NCBI RefSeq assembly: GCF_000372965.1
Contig: NZ_KB890024.1
Span: forward strand, 1,056,839 to 1,120,838
Direction: 5' to 3'
DNA: 64,000 bases
Source: Hoeflea sp. 108
GTDB lineage: Bacteria; Pseudomonadota; Alphaproteobacteria; Rhizobiales; Rhizobiaceae
Shown here: one piece after another, positions 23,417 to 32,483 of the stretch
Layout: every line of letters begins with the position of its first letter
Position numbering within the stretch: position 1 is the first letter of the stretch
The notes under the pieces: generated by a model
What the model was told of the DNA's origin: nothing
What the model saw: only the letters and a program-made list of their open reading frames with translations
Database searches by the model: none
Translations under genes and position numbers: made by a program

Positions 23417-24979
23417 ATGAAGAACTCCGAGCACCCCGAAACCGTCCTCATCATCGACTTCGGCAGCCAGGTGACGCAGCTCATTGCGCGTCGCGTGCGT
23501 GAGGCCGGGGTCTATTCCGAGATCGTGCCCTTCCAGTCGGCCGCAGAGGCCTTCAAGCGGATCAATCCCAAAGCGGTGATCCTCTCGGGCAGCCCGCACT
23601 CCACCGTCGACATTGGCAGCCCCCGGGCCCCTGATGCGGTCTTCTCCGCCGGCGTGCCGGTGCTCGGCATCTGCTATGGCGAGCAGACCATGTGTGCCCA
23701 GCTCGGTGGCAAGGTCGAGGCCGGCCACCACCGTGAGTTCGGCCGCGCCTTTCTCGAGATCCAGGACGACAGCCCGTTGTTCGACGGCGTCTGGGCCAAG
23801 GGTACGCGCCACCAGGTGTGGATGAGCCACGGCGACCGCGTCACCGAGATCCCCGCGGGCTTCCGCGTCATCGGCACCTCGAATGGCGCGCCCTTCGCTG
23901 CCATCGCCGACGAGGCCCGCAATTTCTACGCCGTGCAGTTCCATCCCGAGGTCGTGCACACGCCCGACGGAGCCAAGCTGCTGCGCAATTTCGTCCACAA
24001 GATCGCCGGCATCGAGAGCGACTGGACCATGCACGCCTATCGCGCGCATGCCGTCGAGGCGATCCGTAAGCAGGTCGGTGACAAGAAGGTCATCTGCGCC
24101 CTCTCAGGCGGCGTCGACTCGTCTGTTGCGGCACTCCTGATCCACGAGGCCGTCGGCGACCAGCTCACCTGCATCCTCGTTGACCACGGCCTGATGCGCA
24201 AGAACGAGGCGGCTGACGTCGTCGCCATGTTCCGCGAGCACTACAATCTGCCGCTGATCCTCGTCGACGCTTCCGACCGCTTCATCTCGGCGCTCGAAGG
24301 CGAGTCCGACCCGGAAAAGAAGCGCAAGACCATCGGCCGGCTGTTCATCGAGGTGTTCGAGGAAGAGGCCAAGAAGCTCGGCGGCGCCGATTTCCTCGCC
24401 CAGGGCACGCTCTATCCTGACGTCATCGAGAGCGTCTCCTTCACAGGCGGCCCCTCGGTCACCATCAAGTCGCACCACAATGTCGGCGGTCTTCCCGACC
24501 GCATGAACATGCAACTGGTCGAGCCGCTGCGCGAACTGTTCAAGGACGAGGTCCGTGTGCTCGGCAAGGAACTCGGCCTGCCCGACTCGTTCATCGGCCG
24601 TCATCCGTTCCCCGGACCGGGCCTCGCCATCCGCTGCCCCGGCGGCATCACTCGCGAAAAGCTCGAGATCCTGCGCGAGGCGGATGCGATCTATCTCGAC
24701 GAAATCCGCAAGGCCGGCCTCTACGACGCCATCTGGCAGGCCTTTGCCGTGCTGCTGCCGGTCCAGACCGTTGGCGTCATGGGCGACGGCCGCACCTACG
24801 AGTTCGTCTGCGCACTCCGTGCCGTCACTTCCGTCGACGGCATGACCGCCGACTTCTATCACTACGACATGAACTTCCTCGGCCAGGCTGCCACCCGCAT
24901 CATCAACGAGGTGCGTGGCATCAACCGCGTCGTCTACGACGTCACCTCGAAGCCGCCGGGCACGATCGAGTGGGAATAA
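23417..24979 (+). CDS. guaA: GMP synthase (glutamine-hydrolysing)
   Basis: A 520-residue full-length GMP synthase, converting XMP to GMP with glutamine and ATP. The GATase domain has the nucleophile segment VLGICYGEQTMCAQ and the VQFHPEVVHT His-Glu pair. The ATP pyrophosphatase domain has the P-loop ALSGGVDSSVAALL. The C-terminal dimerisation domain ends in the normal KPPGTIEWE. The intact terminus immediately precedes integrase-proximal DNA, as expected for an element that inserts at the guaA 3' end and restores it. Confidence 0.96.
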   Translation: MKNSEHPETVLIIDFGSQVTQLIARRVREAGVYSEIVPFQSAAEAFKRINPKAVILSGSPHSTVDIGSPRAPDAVFSAGVPVLGICYGEQTMCAQLGGKVEAGHHREFGRAFLEIQDDSPLFDGVWAKGTRHQVWMSHGDRVTEIPAGFRVIGTSNGAPFAAIADEARNFYAVQFHPEVVHTPDGAKLLRNFVHKIAGIESDWTMHAYRAHAVEAIRKQVGDKKVICALSGGVDSSVAALLIHEAVGDQLTCILVDHGLMRKNEAADVVAMFREHYNLPLILVDASDRFISALEGESDPEKKRKTIGRLFIEVFEEEAKKLGGADFLAQGTLYPDVIESVSFTGGPSVTIKSHHNVGGLPDRMNMQLVEPLRELFKDEVRVLGKELGLPDSFIGRHPFPGPGLAIRCPGGITREKLEILREADAIYLDEIRKAGLYDAIWQAFAVLLPVQTVGVMGDGRTYEFVCALRAVTSVDGMTADFYHYDMNFLGQAATRIINEVRGINRVVYDVTSKPPGTIEWE

Positions 24980-25297
24980 TTCGGGCCTACCCAATCGCCG
25001 CCGATTACCGCCGACAACCCTCCATAACACGCTGAAAATAAAGAAATTTCTTTCCGCCATCTTTCGCCGTCAATCGCCGGGCAAGCCTCGCGATCGACGG
25101 CGGAGCTGACGGTATGGGGCGTCTTGTGACATCGTAGAATTGCATATACCGTCATGGCTTAGAGAGCTTGTGACGGTATTTTTTTGACCTTATTCCATTG
25201 AGAATAAAAGGAAATTTGTCGTCAGGAATGGTCCATTTTGGCCTGACGGTATTTTTAGGGGCTCTCTGACGTTTCTTGAACGAATTCGGAGGGTCTG
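24960..25297. other. candidate left attachment region (attL) between guaA and integrase
   Basis: The last codons of guaA and the following bases are the probable crossover region, since guaA 3' ends are a recognised target for tyrosine-integrase elements. The 318 bases between guaA and the integrase contain no credible gene and are more AT-rich from 25030 on. They hold four copies of the 9-mer TGACGGTAT described separately. The core repeat cannot be delimited without the right end. Confidence 0.6.
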
Positions 25298-25371
25298 ATG
25301 CTTACTGATGCTGCGATCAAGTCGCTGAAACCAAAGGACAAATTATACAAGGTCTCTGACCGTGACGGTAT
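25107..25371. repeat. five copies of TGACGGTAT around the integrase start (arm-site-like)
   Basis: The 9-mer TGACGGTAT occurs at 25107-25115, 25171-25179, 25244-25252 and 25363-25371 in direct orientation and at 25146-25154 inverted. The last copy lies inside the integrase gene. Tyrosine integrases with an N-terminal arm-binding domain recognise repeated short sites of this kind beside the core, so these are candidate arm sites. Confidence 0.6.
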
Positions 25372-26554
25372 GTATGTCGTCGTGAACCCGTCGGGTGCCG
25401 TGGTATTCCGCTATGACTACCGTATGCACGGTCGACGCGAGACCTTGACCCTCGGCCGATACGGGCCGGCGGGCCTTTCTCTGGCCCGTGCGCGGGAGAA
25501 ATTGATCGACGCACAGCGCTCGATTCAGGAAGGGCGGTCGCCCGCCCAGGAGAAGCAGCGCGAGAAGCGCCGCATTAAGGAAGCGAAGAGCTTCGGCGAG
25601 TTCGGCGAACGCTGGCTCCAAGATCACCGTATGGCGGAGAGCACCCGCGCAATGCGGCGCTCGATCTACGAGCGCGACATCCTGCCGACGTTCCGCAACC
25701 GGCTGCTGACGGAAATCACGCCCGAGGATCTCCGGGCGATGTGCGATAAGGTGAAGAAGCGGGGAGCGCCGGCCACGGCCGTCCATGTCCGTGACATCGT
25801 GAAGCTGGTGTTCGCATTCGCCAAGTTGCACGGCGAGAAGGTGCCGAACCCCGCTGAAGAGGTCGGGCCTGCCTCGATCGCGACGTTCGTTCCGAAGGAC
25901 CGTTCGCTCTCGCCCGCCGAAATCCGGGTCATGCTCGGCCAGCTTGAGCATGTGGCGACGCTGCCGACGATCCGGCTCGGCCTGAAGCTGATCCTGCTTA
26001 CGATGGTCCGCAAAAGCGAGCTGCAGGACGCGGTGTGGGATGAGGTCGACTTTGAGAATGCCGTGTGGTCGATCCCGAAGGAGCGCATGAAGCGCTCCAA
26101 GCCGCATAACGTCTATCTGTGCGAACAGTCGCTCGATATTCTCGTCGCGCTCAAGACCTGCGCCGGGAATTCGCGCTACCTGCTGCCGTCGCGCTACGAC
26201 GCGGATGCGCCGATGTCGCGGGCTACTTTCAACCGCGTCACCACGGCGGTCGTCTTACAGGCCAAGAAGGCGGGACTACCGCTGGAACCGTTCACCGTGC
26301 ATGACCTTCGGCGCACGGGCTCGACGCTGCTCAACGAGCTGGGCTTCAACAGCGACTGGATCGAGAAGTGCTTGGCGCACGAGGACGGGCGTTCTTCGCG
26401 CGGCGTCTATAACAAGGCCGAGTATGAGCACCAGCGCCGGCATATGATGCAGGAATGGGGCAATCTGATCGACGCGTGGGTCGGTGGCCAGAAATACACC
26501 CCGACGCTCTATCCTGCCTCCATGGACCTTCTGGCGCTGGAGCCTAGCCTTTGA
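25298..26554 (+). CDS. int: P4-type tyrosine integrase
   Basis: A 418-residue site-specific recombinase. The N-terminal part (LYKVSDRDGMYVVVNPSGAV, then GRRETLTLGRYG) is the DUF4102-type arm-binding domain. A SAM-like core-binding domain follows. The catalytic domain has the first Arg in LTMVRKSEL, the HDLRRTGSTLL box, a LAHE His, and the nucleophilic Tyr in the VYNKAEY segment. It points away from guaA into the element, the usual arrangement for integrases targeting a gene end. It should catalyse both integration and, with an excisionase, excision. Confidence 0.94.
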   Translation: MLTDAAIKSLKPKDKLYKVSDRDGMYVVVNPSGAVVFRYDYRMHGRRETLTLGRYGPAGLSLARAREKLIDAQRSIQEGRSPAQEKQREKRRIKEAKSFGEFGERWLQDHRMAESTRAMRRSIYERDILPTFRNRLLTEITPEDLRAMCDKVKKRGAPATAVHVRDIVKLVFAFAKLHGEKVPNPAEEVGPASIATFVPKDRSLSPAEIRVMLGQLEHVATLPTIRLGLKLILLTMVRKSELQDAVWDEVDFENAVWSIPKERMKRSKPHNVYLCEQSLDILVALKTCAGNSRYLLPSRYDADAPMSRATFNRVTTAVVLQAKKAGLPLEPFTVHDLRRTGSTLLNELGFNSDWIEKCLAHEDGRSSRGVYNKAEYEHQRRHMMQEWGNLIDAWVGGQKYTPTLYPASMDLLALEPSL

Positions 26555-26816
26555 CCGGACGGTTTTTCCTGAGCGTGACGTCGGGTGACGGCGCACGCTT
26601 GGCCGTCTTCGCCCTGGAGGCTCGGCGCCGTTCGTCGAGCCAAGCCTCCACTTCGCCGAGATCCCACACCACCGTTCGAGAGGTCAGGTAGAAGCGTTGC
26701 GGAAACTCGCCGCGCTGCTCCATGTCGTAGATGGTGGTGTCGGCCAGGGGGACGATCTCGCGAAGCTGGTCCCTGCGGATGGTGCGTTTCCTAAGAGGGG
26801 GCGGCGACTGGCTCAT
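26544..26816 (-). CDS. AlpA-like helix-turn-helix regulator/excisionase
   Basis: A 90-residue protein with an AlpA-type DNA-binding segment (LREIVPLADTTIYDMEQRG, then FPQRFYLTSRTVVW and EVEAWLDERR). AlpA-like proteins activate integrase genes or act as excisionases in P4-like elements. It is convergent with the integrase and overlaps its end by about 11 bases. I use the ATG at 26816 (MSQSPPPLRK). A 70-bp upstream segment (26920-26989) is nearly repeated in front of the second AlpA-like gene at 56712. Confidence 0.85.
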   Translation of the reverse strand: MSQSPPPLRKRTIRRDQLREIVPLADTTIYDMEQRGEFPQRFYLTSRTVVWDLGEVEAWLDERRRASRAKTAKRAPSPDVTLRKNRPVKG

Positions 26817-26919
26817 CGTCCATCTCCGCCGCGTCCGATCCCGCCAATCCATGTGTTCATGCCAGACCTCCTTCGTTCAACGGGGCCGGGTCAGCGACTT
26901 GGCTGCATTCCCGGCGTCT

Positions 26920-26989
26920 GGCGAACCATGGCGAAAGATCGCTGGCCGATAGCGTGCCGTATTTAAGCACACCTGTCTGCGGCACCCCC
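26920..26989. promoter_or_regulatory. conserved 70-bp promoter segment of the first AlpA-like gene
   Basis: It begins GGCGAACCATGGCGA, contains TAGCGTGCCG followed one base later by ATTT, and ends GCGGCACCCCC. The same blocks at the same spacing occur at 57043-57112 upstream of the other AlpA-like gene, in the same orientation. Shared control by one regulator is the simplest reading. Confidence 0.6.
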
Positions 26990-27056
26990 GTTCATCCGCG
27001 GCGCAAGTCATTTCATGCGCTTGCGCCATTCCACGCCGGCAATCGGCTTGGAGCGA

Positions 27057-27272
27057 TCAACCTGTTGACCGTCGCGCCTTGGCGAAACCGCGATCCGTGG
27101 CAACGAAGCGTTCCAGCATCGGCACGATCAGCTTGGCCGGCTCAATCGGCGTGGCGCCATCAGCGAGGATACGGCCATATTCGGCAAGGTCACGATGGAG
27201 GGCAGCGGGCAGTTCCACCATGACCTTGACGGGTTTGTCATCGGCGATGGGGCCGAGTTTCAGTTTGGTCAT
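27057..27272 (-). CDS. DUF2274 family protein
   Basis: A 71-residue protein starting MTKLKLGPIADDKPVKVMVE, with a helix LHRDLAEYGRILADG and a C-terminal LIVPMLERFVATDRGF. This is the small DUF2274 protein typically encoded right after trbI in conjugative elements of alpha- and gammaproteobacteria. The N-terminal strand and two helices suggest a ribbon-helix-helix-like DNA-binding protein, which is inference. It lies 3 bases downstream of the trbI stop in the same operon. Confidence 0.85.
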   Translation of the reverse strand: MTKLKLGPIADDKPVKVMVELPAALHRDLAEYGRILADGATPIEPAKLIVPMLERFVATDRGFAKARRSTG

Positions 27273-27275
27273 GGG

Positions 27276-28418
27276 TCAGCTCCTGTAGGGTTCGAGCACG
27301 AGATCGCGGGTGACAATGACCCTGACCGGGAAGCCGGGCCGGATGGTCAGCGTAGGGGCAACCTGCAACTGGCGCTGGACGATCTGCTGGCCGGCGTGGT
27401 TCACCGTGTCCTGCGCGCCATCGCGAATGGCGCGGATCAGGCGGTCATTGTCATCGGTGGCGAGTTCCGCGCCGACGCCGAGCAAGGTCGAGAGCGCTGC
27501 GGCCTTGGCGAGATCCCACCAGTGGTAATCGACGCCATCTTCAAGGCCAGCATAGCCCTGCGTGTCCGCGCCCGGCTGGCGCTCAAGAACGATGGAGCGG
27601 CCGTTCGGCATGATGAGCCGGTTCCAGACGAGCAGCACCCTGCGCTGCCCGAACTGGACGCTGTTGTCATACTGGCCAATCAGCCGCGTGCCCTGCGGCA
27701 CGAGCAGGATGCTGCCGGTCGGGCTGTCATAGATGTTCTCCGTGACCTGCGCCGTGATCTGGCCGGGAAGATCGGAACGGATGCCGGTGATGAGCGCGGC
27801 CGAGATGACCGCGCCGGCCTGAAGCACGAAGGGCGACGCCGGCGGCGTCACGCGGTCGGGTGTGACCGTGCGCCGGTCGGCCGCGGCGTTGAGGAAGGCA
27901 AGCTGCCGGTCCTGCGCGGTCGGTTGCCTTGTGGCGGCGCTGGTGGGATCGAAGCCTGCAAGGCCGGGCATGGCGCCCGGTGTAGCCGCGGTCGATCCCT
28001 GCCTCGACTGGAAGAAGACCGCGCTGAGGCGTGCGGCTTCCTCCTCGGCGCGGCGGCGCTGCTCGGCCTCATCGACACCCGGCGTCGGAACGACGGGCGA
28101 CGCGACAGGTTGACCGGCGCTTTGCGCGCTGAGGATCGGGCCGCCAAGATCGCCGGGCAGCGCCGGCCCAAGAACCGGGCCAGTGTAGTCGCGCGGCAGG
28201 CTCGCAAGACCATCGGCGGTCTGTCGGTTGGCGGTGGAATAGAGTTCTTCCCCGCCATCGCCGCCCGTGCGCGTCTGGAGCGCGTAGATCAGCGCCCCGC
28301 CGATCCCAACCAGGGCGACGGCCGCCACGCTGGCGAGCATCTTGCGGGACAGGCGCGTGACGCGGGGTGCTTCGGCGCGCAGGCGCATTGGGGCGGCGTT
28401 GGTGTCGGTGTCGCTCAT
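27276..28418 (-). CDS. trbI: conjugal transfer protein TrbI (VirB10-like)
   Basis: A 380-residue VirB10-family protein that spans the envelope and links the inner-membrane complex to the outer-membrane pore of the mating channel. A single N-terminal membrane segment (VAAVALVGIGGALIYALQTR) follows a short cytoplasmic tail. A Pro/Ala-rich periplasmic region leads to the TrbI beta-barrel domain with GSILLVPQGTRLIGQYDN and RVLLVWNRLIMPNGRSIVL. Its start overlaps the trbG stop as ATGA. Confidence 0.94.
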   Translation of the reverse strand: MSDTDTNAAPMRLRAEAPRVTRLSRKMLASVAAVALVGIGGALIYALQTRTGGDGGEELYSTANRQTADGLASLPRDYTGPVLGPALPGDLGGPILSAQSAGQPVASPVVPTPGVDEAEQRRRAEEEAARLSAVFFQSRQGSTAATPGAMPGLAGFDPTSAATRQPTAQDRQLAFLNAAADRRTVTPDRVTPPASPFVLQAGAVISAALITGIRSDLPGQITAQVTENIYDSPTGSILLVPQGTRLIGQYDNSVQFGQRRVLLVWNRLIMPNGRSIVLERQPGADTQGYAGLEDGVDYHWWDLAKAAALSTLLGVGAELATDDNDRLIRAIRDGAQDTVNHAGQQIVQRQLQVAPTLTIRPGFPVRVIVTRDLVLEPYRS

Positions 28419-29374
28419 GATTGCGGCCTCCCGTCGGTGCGGACGATCCTGACGGTCTGCTGGCGGTCGCTCGCGCCGAGGCGCAATTCGGCCGCGCTGA
28501 ACAGGCGATCGACGATCAGGATGTGTTGATGGATGCGGGTGTTGGCGATCTGGGCCTCGCCCTCGGGGCCGATGACGAAGATCGGTGGCATTTCGCCCTG
28601 CACGATGCCGCGCGGGAATTCGACATAGACGCGGCGGCCGTCGTCATAGACGGCGAGCGGCTTCCATGGCGGATTGCTGCTGCCGGTCAGGCCGTAACGA
28701 TAGTTTCGAGCGGCAACGGCCGGAATGACCGGCGTTGCCGGAACGGCCTGACGCCCGCCGCCCGCCGGCTGCGGATAGGACCAGGACACGGCCGGCATAT
28801 AAGGCTTCTCGCCGGAACGCAGTTCGACCATGTAGGTGCGCCGGTCGGTGGTGATGACGAGATTGGTGGTGATGTCGGCGCGCGTCGGCTTGACCAGCAC
28901 ATGCACGCGGCGGGCGACACCAGAGCCGGATTCGGTATCGCCGATGATCCAGCGCGCTGTATCGCCGGCGGCGATCGGTCCCGCGCCGGTCAGGCTTTCG
29001 CCGGGTTCGAGCGCGATATTGGTGATCTGGCCAGGTGCGGCATAGACTTGATAGAGCGCGCCTTCCGACCACGGATAGACCTGGATGGCGTTGAAGTACC
29101 CCTCCCTGCGCGGCTGTACACGGGCGGCGGCATTGGCGTTCTCGACGCGGGCCGTCGCCGTGCTGGCGATCTGGCCGCCGCGCGCGACTGTCCAGGCCGG
29201 CGGTATGTGCAGCAGGCGCAATTGCGGATCAATCGCCGCTGCCGGAAGAGCCGGCAATGGTGGCACGCTCTGATCGTAGCTGATCTCAGGCGGCTTGTAG
29301 GTGGCGCAGCCGGCGAGCATGGTCGCGGACAGCATGAGGGCGGCGACGGTGGGTTTGCTGAAGGCCAGGCTCAT
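28415..29374 (-). CDS. trbG: conjugal transfer lipoprotein TrbG (VirB9-like)
   Basis: A 319-residue VirB9-family protein of the outer-membrane core complex. It starts with a lipoprotein-type signal (MSLAFSKPTVAALMLSATML ending in the lipobox LAGC). The VirB9 domain shows VYPWSEGALYQVYAAPGQIT, LEPGE and TTDRRTYMVELRSG. The C-terminal domain contains VYVEFPRGI and HIL-type strands. It is coupled to trbF upstream and trbI downstream by 4-base overlaps. Confidence 0.93.
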   Translation of the reverse strand: MSLAFSKPTVAALMLSATMLAGCATYKPPEISYDQSVPPLPALPAAAIDPQLRLLHIPPAWTVARGGQIASTATARVENANAAARVQPRREGYFNAIQVYPWSEGALYQVYAAPGQITNIALEPGESLTGAGPIAAGDTARWIIGDTESGSGVARRVHVLVKPTRADITTNLVITTDRRTYMVELRSGEKPYMPAVSWSYPQPAGGGRQAVPATPVIPAVAARNYRYGLTGSSNPPWKPLAVYDDGRRVYVEFPRGIVQGEMPPIFVIGPEGEAQIANTRIHQHILIVDRLFSAAELRLGASDRQQTVRIVRTDGRPQS

Positions 29375-30060
29375 TGGCTCATCTCCCGCGACCAGCTAAT
29401 GGCGTTGACGTAGATGCCGAGCGGATTGGCTTTCAGCCGGTCGGCGTCGCGGGGCGGCTGGAGGGCGATGGTCAAGATCGCCGTCCACCGCTCCGTCGTG
29501 GCGAGCTTGCCATCCTCGTAGCGGCGTTCGGTCCAGGCGACGCGGAAGCTGTCGGCCGACGCGCGAATGACGCTGGAGACCTCGACGGCGATCTGCTGCT
29601 TGCCGACCTTGGCGAAGGGATCGTTGGTGCGGGCATAGTCGTTGAGCGCGCCCGCGCCGCGGTCGGTCGTCCACTCGTAGGCGCGAAGCCAGTTCTGCCG
29701 GACGATGACCGGATCGGCCGGAATGCTGCGCACCTGCTCGATGAAACGGGCCAGATGCCATGCGATCTGTGGATCGGTCGGGCGGAAGTCGGCCGTCGCA
29801 GGTGCAATGGTTTGCGCCTGGCCGAGGTTATCGACCTGCACCACCCATGGCACCACCGTCCCCTGGATGGACTGCCAGACGAGTGCGCTGGCAAAGCCCG
29901 CCGAGAGGAATAGCGAGCCGAAGGCCATATAACGCCAGTTCTTGGCCTGTACGCGGGCCGAGCCGATCCGCTCGTCCCAGACCTGGGCGGCCTTTTGATA
30001 AGGTGTCTCGGGTTGCGGGGTCTTGCCGTAGTGCGCGGCGGGTCTTTTGAAGAGGTTCAT
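29371..30060 (-). CDS. trbF: conjugal transfer protein TrbF (VirB8-like)
   Basis: A 229-residue inner-membrane protein with a short cytoplasmic part (ETPYQKAAQVWDERIGSAR), one membrane helix (MAFGSLFLSAGFASALVWQS) and a periplasmic VirB8-like domain (IAWHLARFIEQVRSIPADPV; VAWTERRYEDGKL). VirB8-type proteins nucleate the type IV secretion core. Its ATG overlaps the trbL stop by one base and its stop overlaps the trbG start. Confidence 0.94.
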   Translation of the reverse strand: MNLFKRPAAHYGKTPQPETPYQKAAQVWDERIGSARVQAKNWRYMAFGSLFLSAGFASALVWQSIQGTVVPWVVQVDNLGQAQTIAPATADFRPTDPQIAWHLARFIEQVRSIPADPVIVRQNWLRAYEWTTDRGAGALNDYARTNDPFAKVGKQQIAVEVSSVIRASADSFRVAWTERRYEDGKLATTERWTAILTIALQPPRDADRLKANPLGIYVNAISWSREMSQ

Positions 30061-31409
30061 CAGCGGTCACTTTCAGAGAGGTTGACGGAGGAGCCGGAGC
30101 CATGGCTGTCGCCGGAGCGGACGGCATGAGCCGCGGATTGGACGCCATGCGAAAGGCGTTGCGAGCGCTGCATCCGCTTCGCCCAATCGGATTGCCCCTT
30201 GGCGGACTGGGCGGTGGACACGTCGGGTCCGGCCTCGGCCGCGCCGCCGACCGTTCCCATGGTCGAGGAGCCGCCGGTCGCGCTGAAGCCGGATTTAACG
30301 CCATCGGAGAAGCTGGATTTGACGCTGGAGCTCGCACGGCGAAGCGGCGACAAGGCCGCGCTGCCTGCCGCCCGTCCGACGCCGCCTATGCCGGATGCCA
30401 CGCCCGCCGCGCCGGACTGGCCGAGCGAGCCGAGGCTGAAGGCGGCGGATGCCGCGCCAGCGGCGGTCGCGCCGCCACGCACAGCGGCAGCGCTGGTGGA
30501 AAGTGCGGCTGCACCGCCCTTGGCGGCGAGGCCGGCAGCGCCAGCGCCGGCCAGCACCATGCCGCCTGCCGCGAGGCCCGTTCCAACGGCAGCGCCCGCG
30601 CCGAGCTGCGGGCCGCCACTGACTAGGCCGGATGCGATACCGGGACCGAAGATGCCGAGGCCGAGCAACGACAAGGCTGCGAGCACGACGGCCATGGCGG
30701 CGTCAATGCTCGGCGTTACTCCTCCGAACCCGGCGGTGAACTGGCTGAAGAGCGTCGAGCCGATGCCGATGATGACGGCCAGCACGAGAACCTTGATGCC
30801 CGACGAGATGACATTGCCGAGCACCTTTTCAGCCATGAAGGCGGTTTTCCCGAAGAGGCCAAACGGGATGAGGACAAAGCCGGCCAGCGTTGACAGCTTG
30901 AATTCTATGAGCGTCACGAAGAGCTGGATCGCCAGAATGAAGAAAGCGAGGATGACCAGCGCCCAGGCGAAGAGCAGGCAGGCGATCTGGATGAAATTCT
31001 CGAAAAAGGCGACCCAGCCCATCAGGTCGGAGATGGATTCGAGCAGCGGTCGGGCGGCATCGAGGCCAGTCTGCGCCACCTTGCCGGGCCGCATCAGGTC
31101 GGCGGCGGAAAACCCGGTCCCGCTCGCCTTCAGGCCGAGACCGGCGAAGCTGTCGAAGACGATCTTGGCCAGATTGTTCCAATTGCCGATGAGATAGGCG
31201 AACACGCCGACGAACAGCGTCTTCTTCACGAGCCGGGCGATGATGTCGTCATCGGCGCCCCAGGACCAGAACAGCGCGGCGAGCGTCACGTCGATCACGA
31301 TGAGCGTGGTCGCGATGAAGGCGACCTCGCCGGACAACAGGCCGAAGCCGGAGTCGATATAGCGGGTGAAGACCCCAAGGAAATTATCGATGACGCCAGC
31401 GCCTCCCAC
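30060..31409 (-). CDS. trbL: P-type conjugative transfer protein TrbL (VirB6-like)
   Basis: A 449-residue polytopic membrane protein. About six hydrophobic segments occupy the first 260 residues (for example GEVAFIATTLIVIDVTLAAL and FAWALVILAFFILAIQLFV). A long Gly/Ala/Ser-rich tail follows, usual for TrbL. It corresponds to VirB6 and forms part of the inner-membrane channel. The gene lies between the TrbK-like gene and trbF. Confidence 0.93.
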   Translation of the reverse strand: MGGAGVIDNFLGVFTRYIDSGFGLLSGEVAFIATTLIVIDVTLAALFWSWGADDDIIARLVKKTLFVGVFAYLIGNWNNLAKIVFDSFAGLGLKASGTGFSAADLMRPGKVAQTGLDAARPLLESISDLMGWVAFFENFIQIACLLFAWALVILAFFILAIQLFVTLIEFKLSTLAGFVLIPFGLFGKTAFMAEKVLGNVISSGIKVLVLAVIIGIGSTLFSQFTAGFGGVTPSIDAAMAVVLAALSLLGLGIFGPGIASGLVSGGPQLGAGAAVGTGLAAGGMVLAGAGAAGLAAKGGAAALSTSAAAVRGGATAAGAASAAFSLGSLGQSGAAGVASGIGGVGRAAGSAALSPLRRASSSVKSSFSDGVKSGFSATGGSSTMGTVGGAAEAGPDVSTAQSAKGQSDWAKRMQRSQRLSHGVQSAAHAVRSGDSHGSGSSVNLSESDR

Positions 31410-31412
31410 GGA

Positions 31413-31700
31413 TCAGCGTCCTTCGATCTGAGTGGGCGAAAGCGGCGCGGGCGTGCGGCCGAGAAAGCGGTCGCGTGTCTCCGCCCAGACGCGCAGGCAG
31501 TCGGTGTCGTTCGCGGCCTGCTGGCCAAGCTTCTGGCACCGGCGCTGGCTTTCGCGCAGCGGATCGGAAGCGGGTTGGTGAAGGCGCACCGGCGAAGATG
31601 CCGGCGCGTCCTCTTTGCGGGTCAGCTCGATCACCGTCGCTGTGATGGCGACGGCGACGAAGACGATTGCGCCGAGGCGTGCCAGCATCTTGCCGTCCAT
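31413..31700 (-). CDS. TrbK-like putative entry exclusion protein
   Basis: A 95-residue protein starting MDGKMLARLGAIVFVAVAIT, an N-terminal membrane segment, then a periplasmic part with two cysteines (RCQKLGQQAANDTDCLRVWA). Position between trbJ and trbL and this cysteine pattern match the 'TrbK-alt' entry-exclusion proteins, which block uptake of a second copy of the element. Classical TrbK is a lipoprotein; no lipobox is present here. The function is inferred from synteny. Confidence 0.78.
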   Translation of the reverse strand: MDGKMLARLGAIVFVAVAITATVIELTRKEDAPASSPVRLHQPASDPLRESQRRCQKLGQQAANDTDCLRVWAETRDRFLGRTPAPLSPTQIEGR

Positions 31701-31710
31701 GGTCACGCCC

Positions 31711-32481
31711 TCAGTTGCCGTTGTTGAACATCTGCGCGTTGCCCGGCTGGTAGCCCGAGCCCGGCGTCAGGAAACGTCGGCGCTGTTCGCGCCCCTGTTC
31801 GGCGGCGGCCGCACGCTCGGCTTCGGTCAGCGCGCCCGCGCGACCGTTCGCGGCGAGCAGCGCCACGAGATCGGAGAGCTGCTGCGATTGCAGGGCGAGG
31901 ATCTGATTGCCGGCCTGCGTCGCCTGCAATGCGCCGGTCGCGCCCTGGCTCTGGTTGACCAGCGCCGACATCTGCGTGCGGTTGGTGTCGATGTTGGAGA
32001 CAACGCCGGCCTGCACGCGCATGGCGTCCTGCAAACCGCCGACTGTGTTCTTCCAGCGATCGCGGGCATTGGCGACGAGCTGGGCGTCCGTCGACGACAT
32101 GGAGACGCTGCCGTACTTCTGGCTGAACATCTGGTCGATTTGCTGGACGTTGAACGCGATGTTCTGCGCCTGGCTCAAGAGCTGTTGGGTCTTCTGGACG
32201 TTCTGCTGCAAGGTCTGGAGCGCGGAGAACGGCAGGCTCGCGAGGTTGCGGGCCTGATTGATGAGCATCTGCGCTTCGTTCTGGAGCGAGGTGATCTGGT
32301 GGGTAATCTGCTCCAGCGTGCGCGCGGCGGTCAGGACGTTTTGTGCGTAGTTCGTCGGGTCATAGACGATGCGCCATGCCAGTGCCGGCGTGGCCACCAT
32401 CGGCGACAACGCGATCGGTGCGGCTGCCAGCATGGTTGCGGCGAGCGCCATGGCGCGCGTGCGGAAAGTACGGATCTTCAT
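31711..32481 (-). CDS. trbJ: P-type conjugative transfer protein TrbJ (VirB5-like)
   Basis: A 256-residue exported protein with a signal peptide (ALAATMLAAAPIALSPMVAT, cleavage near TPALAW). The mature chain is mostly alpha-helical and Gln-rich (YAQNVLTAARTLEQITHQIT; QQNVQKTQQLLSQAQNIAFN), as in TrbJ/VirB5 pilus-tip proteins. ATG 32481 is used because it starts the signal peptide; a much longer frame upstream overlaps trbE and is not real. It lies 2 bases after the trbE stop. Confidence 0.93.
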   Translation of the reverse strand: MKIRTFRTRAMALAATMLAAAPIALSPMVATPALAWRIVYDPTNYAQNVLTAARTLEQITHQITSLQNEAQMLINQARNLASLPFSALQTLQQNVQKTQQLLSQAQNIAFNVQQIDQMFSQKYGSVSMSSTDAQLVANARDRWKNTVGGLQDAMRVQAGVVSNIDTNRTQMSALVNQSQGATGALQATQAGNQILALQSQQLSDLVALLAANGRAGALTEAERAAAAEQGREQRRRFLTPGSGYQPGNAQMFNNGN

Positions 32482-32483
32482 GG

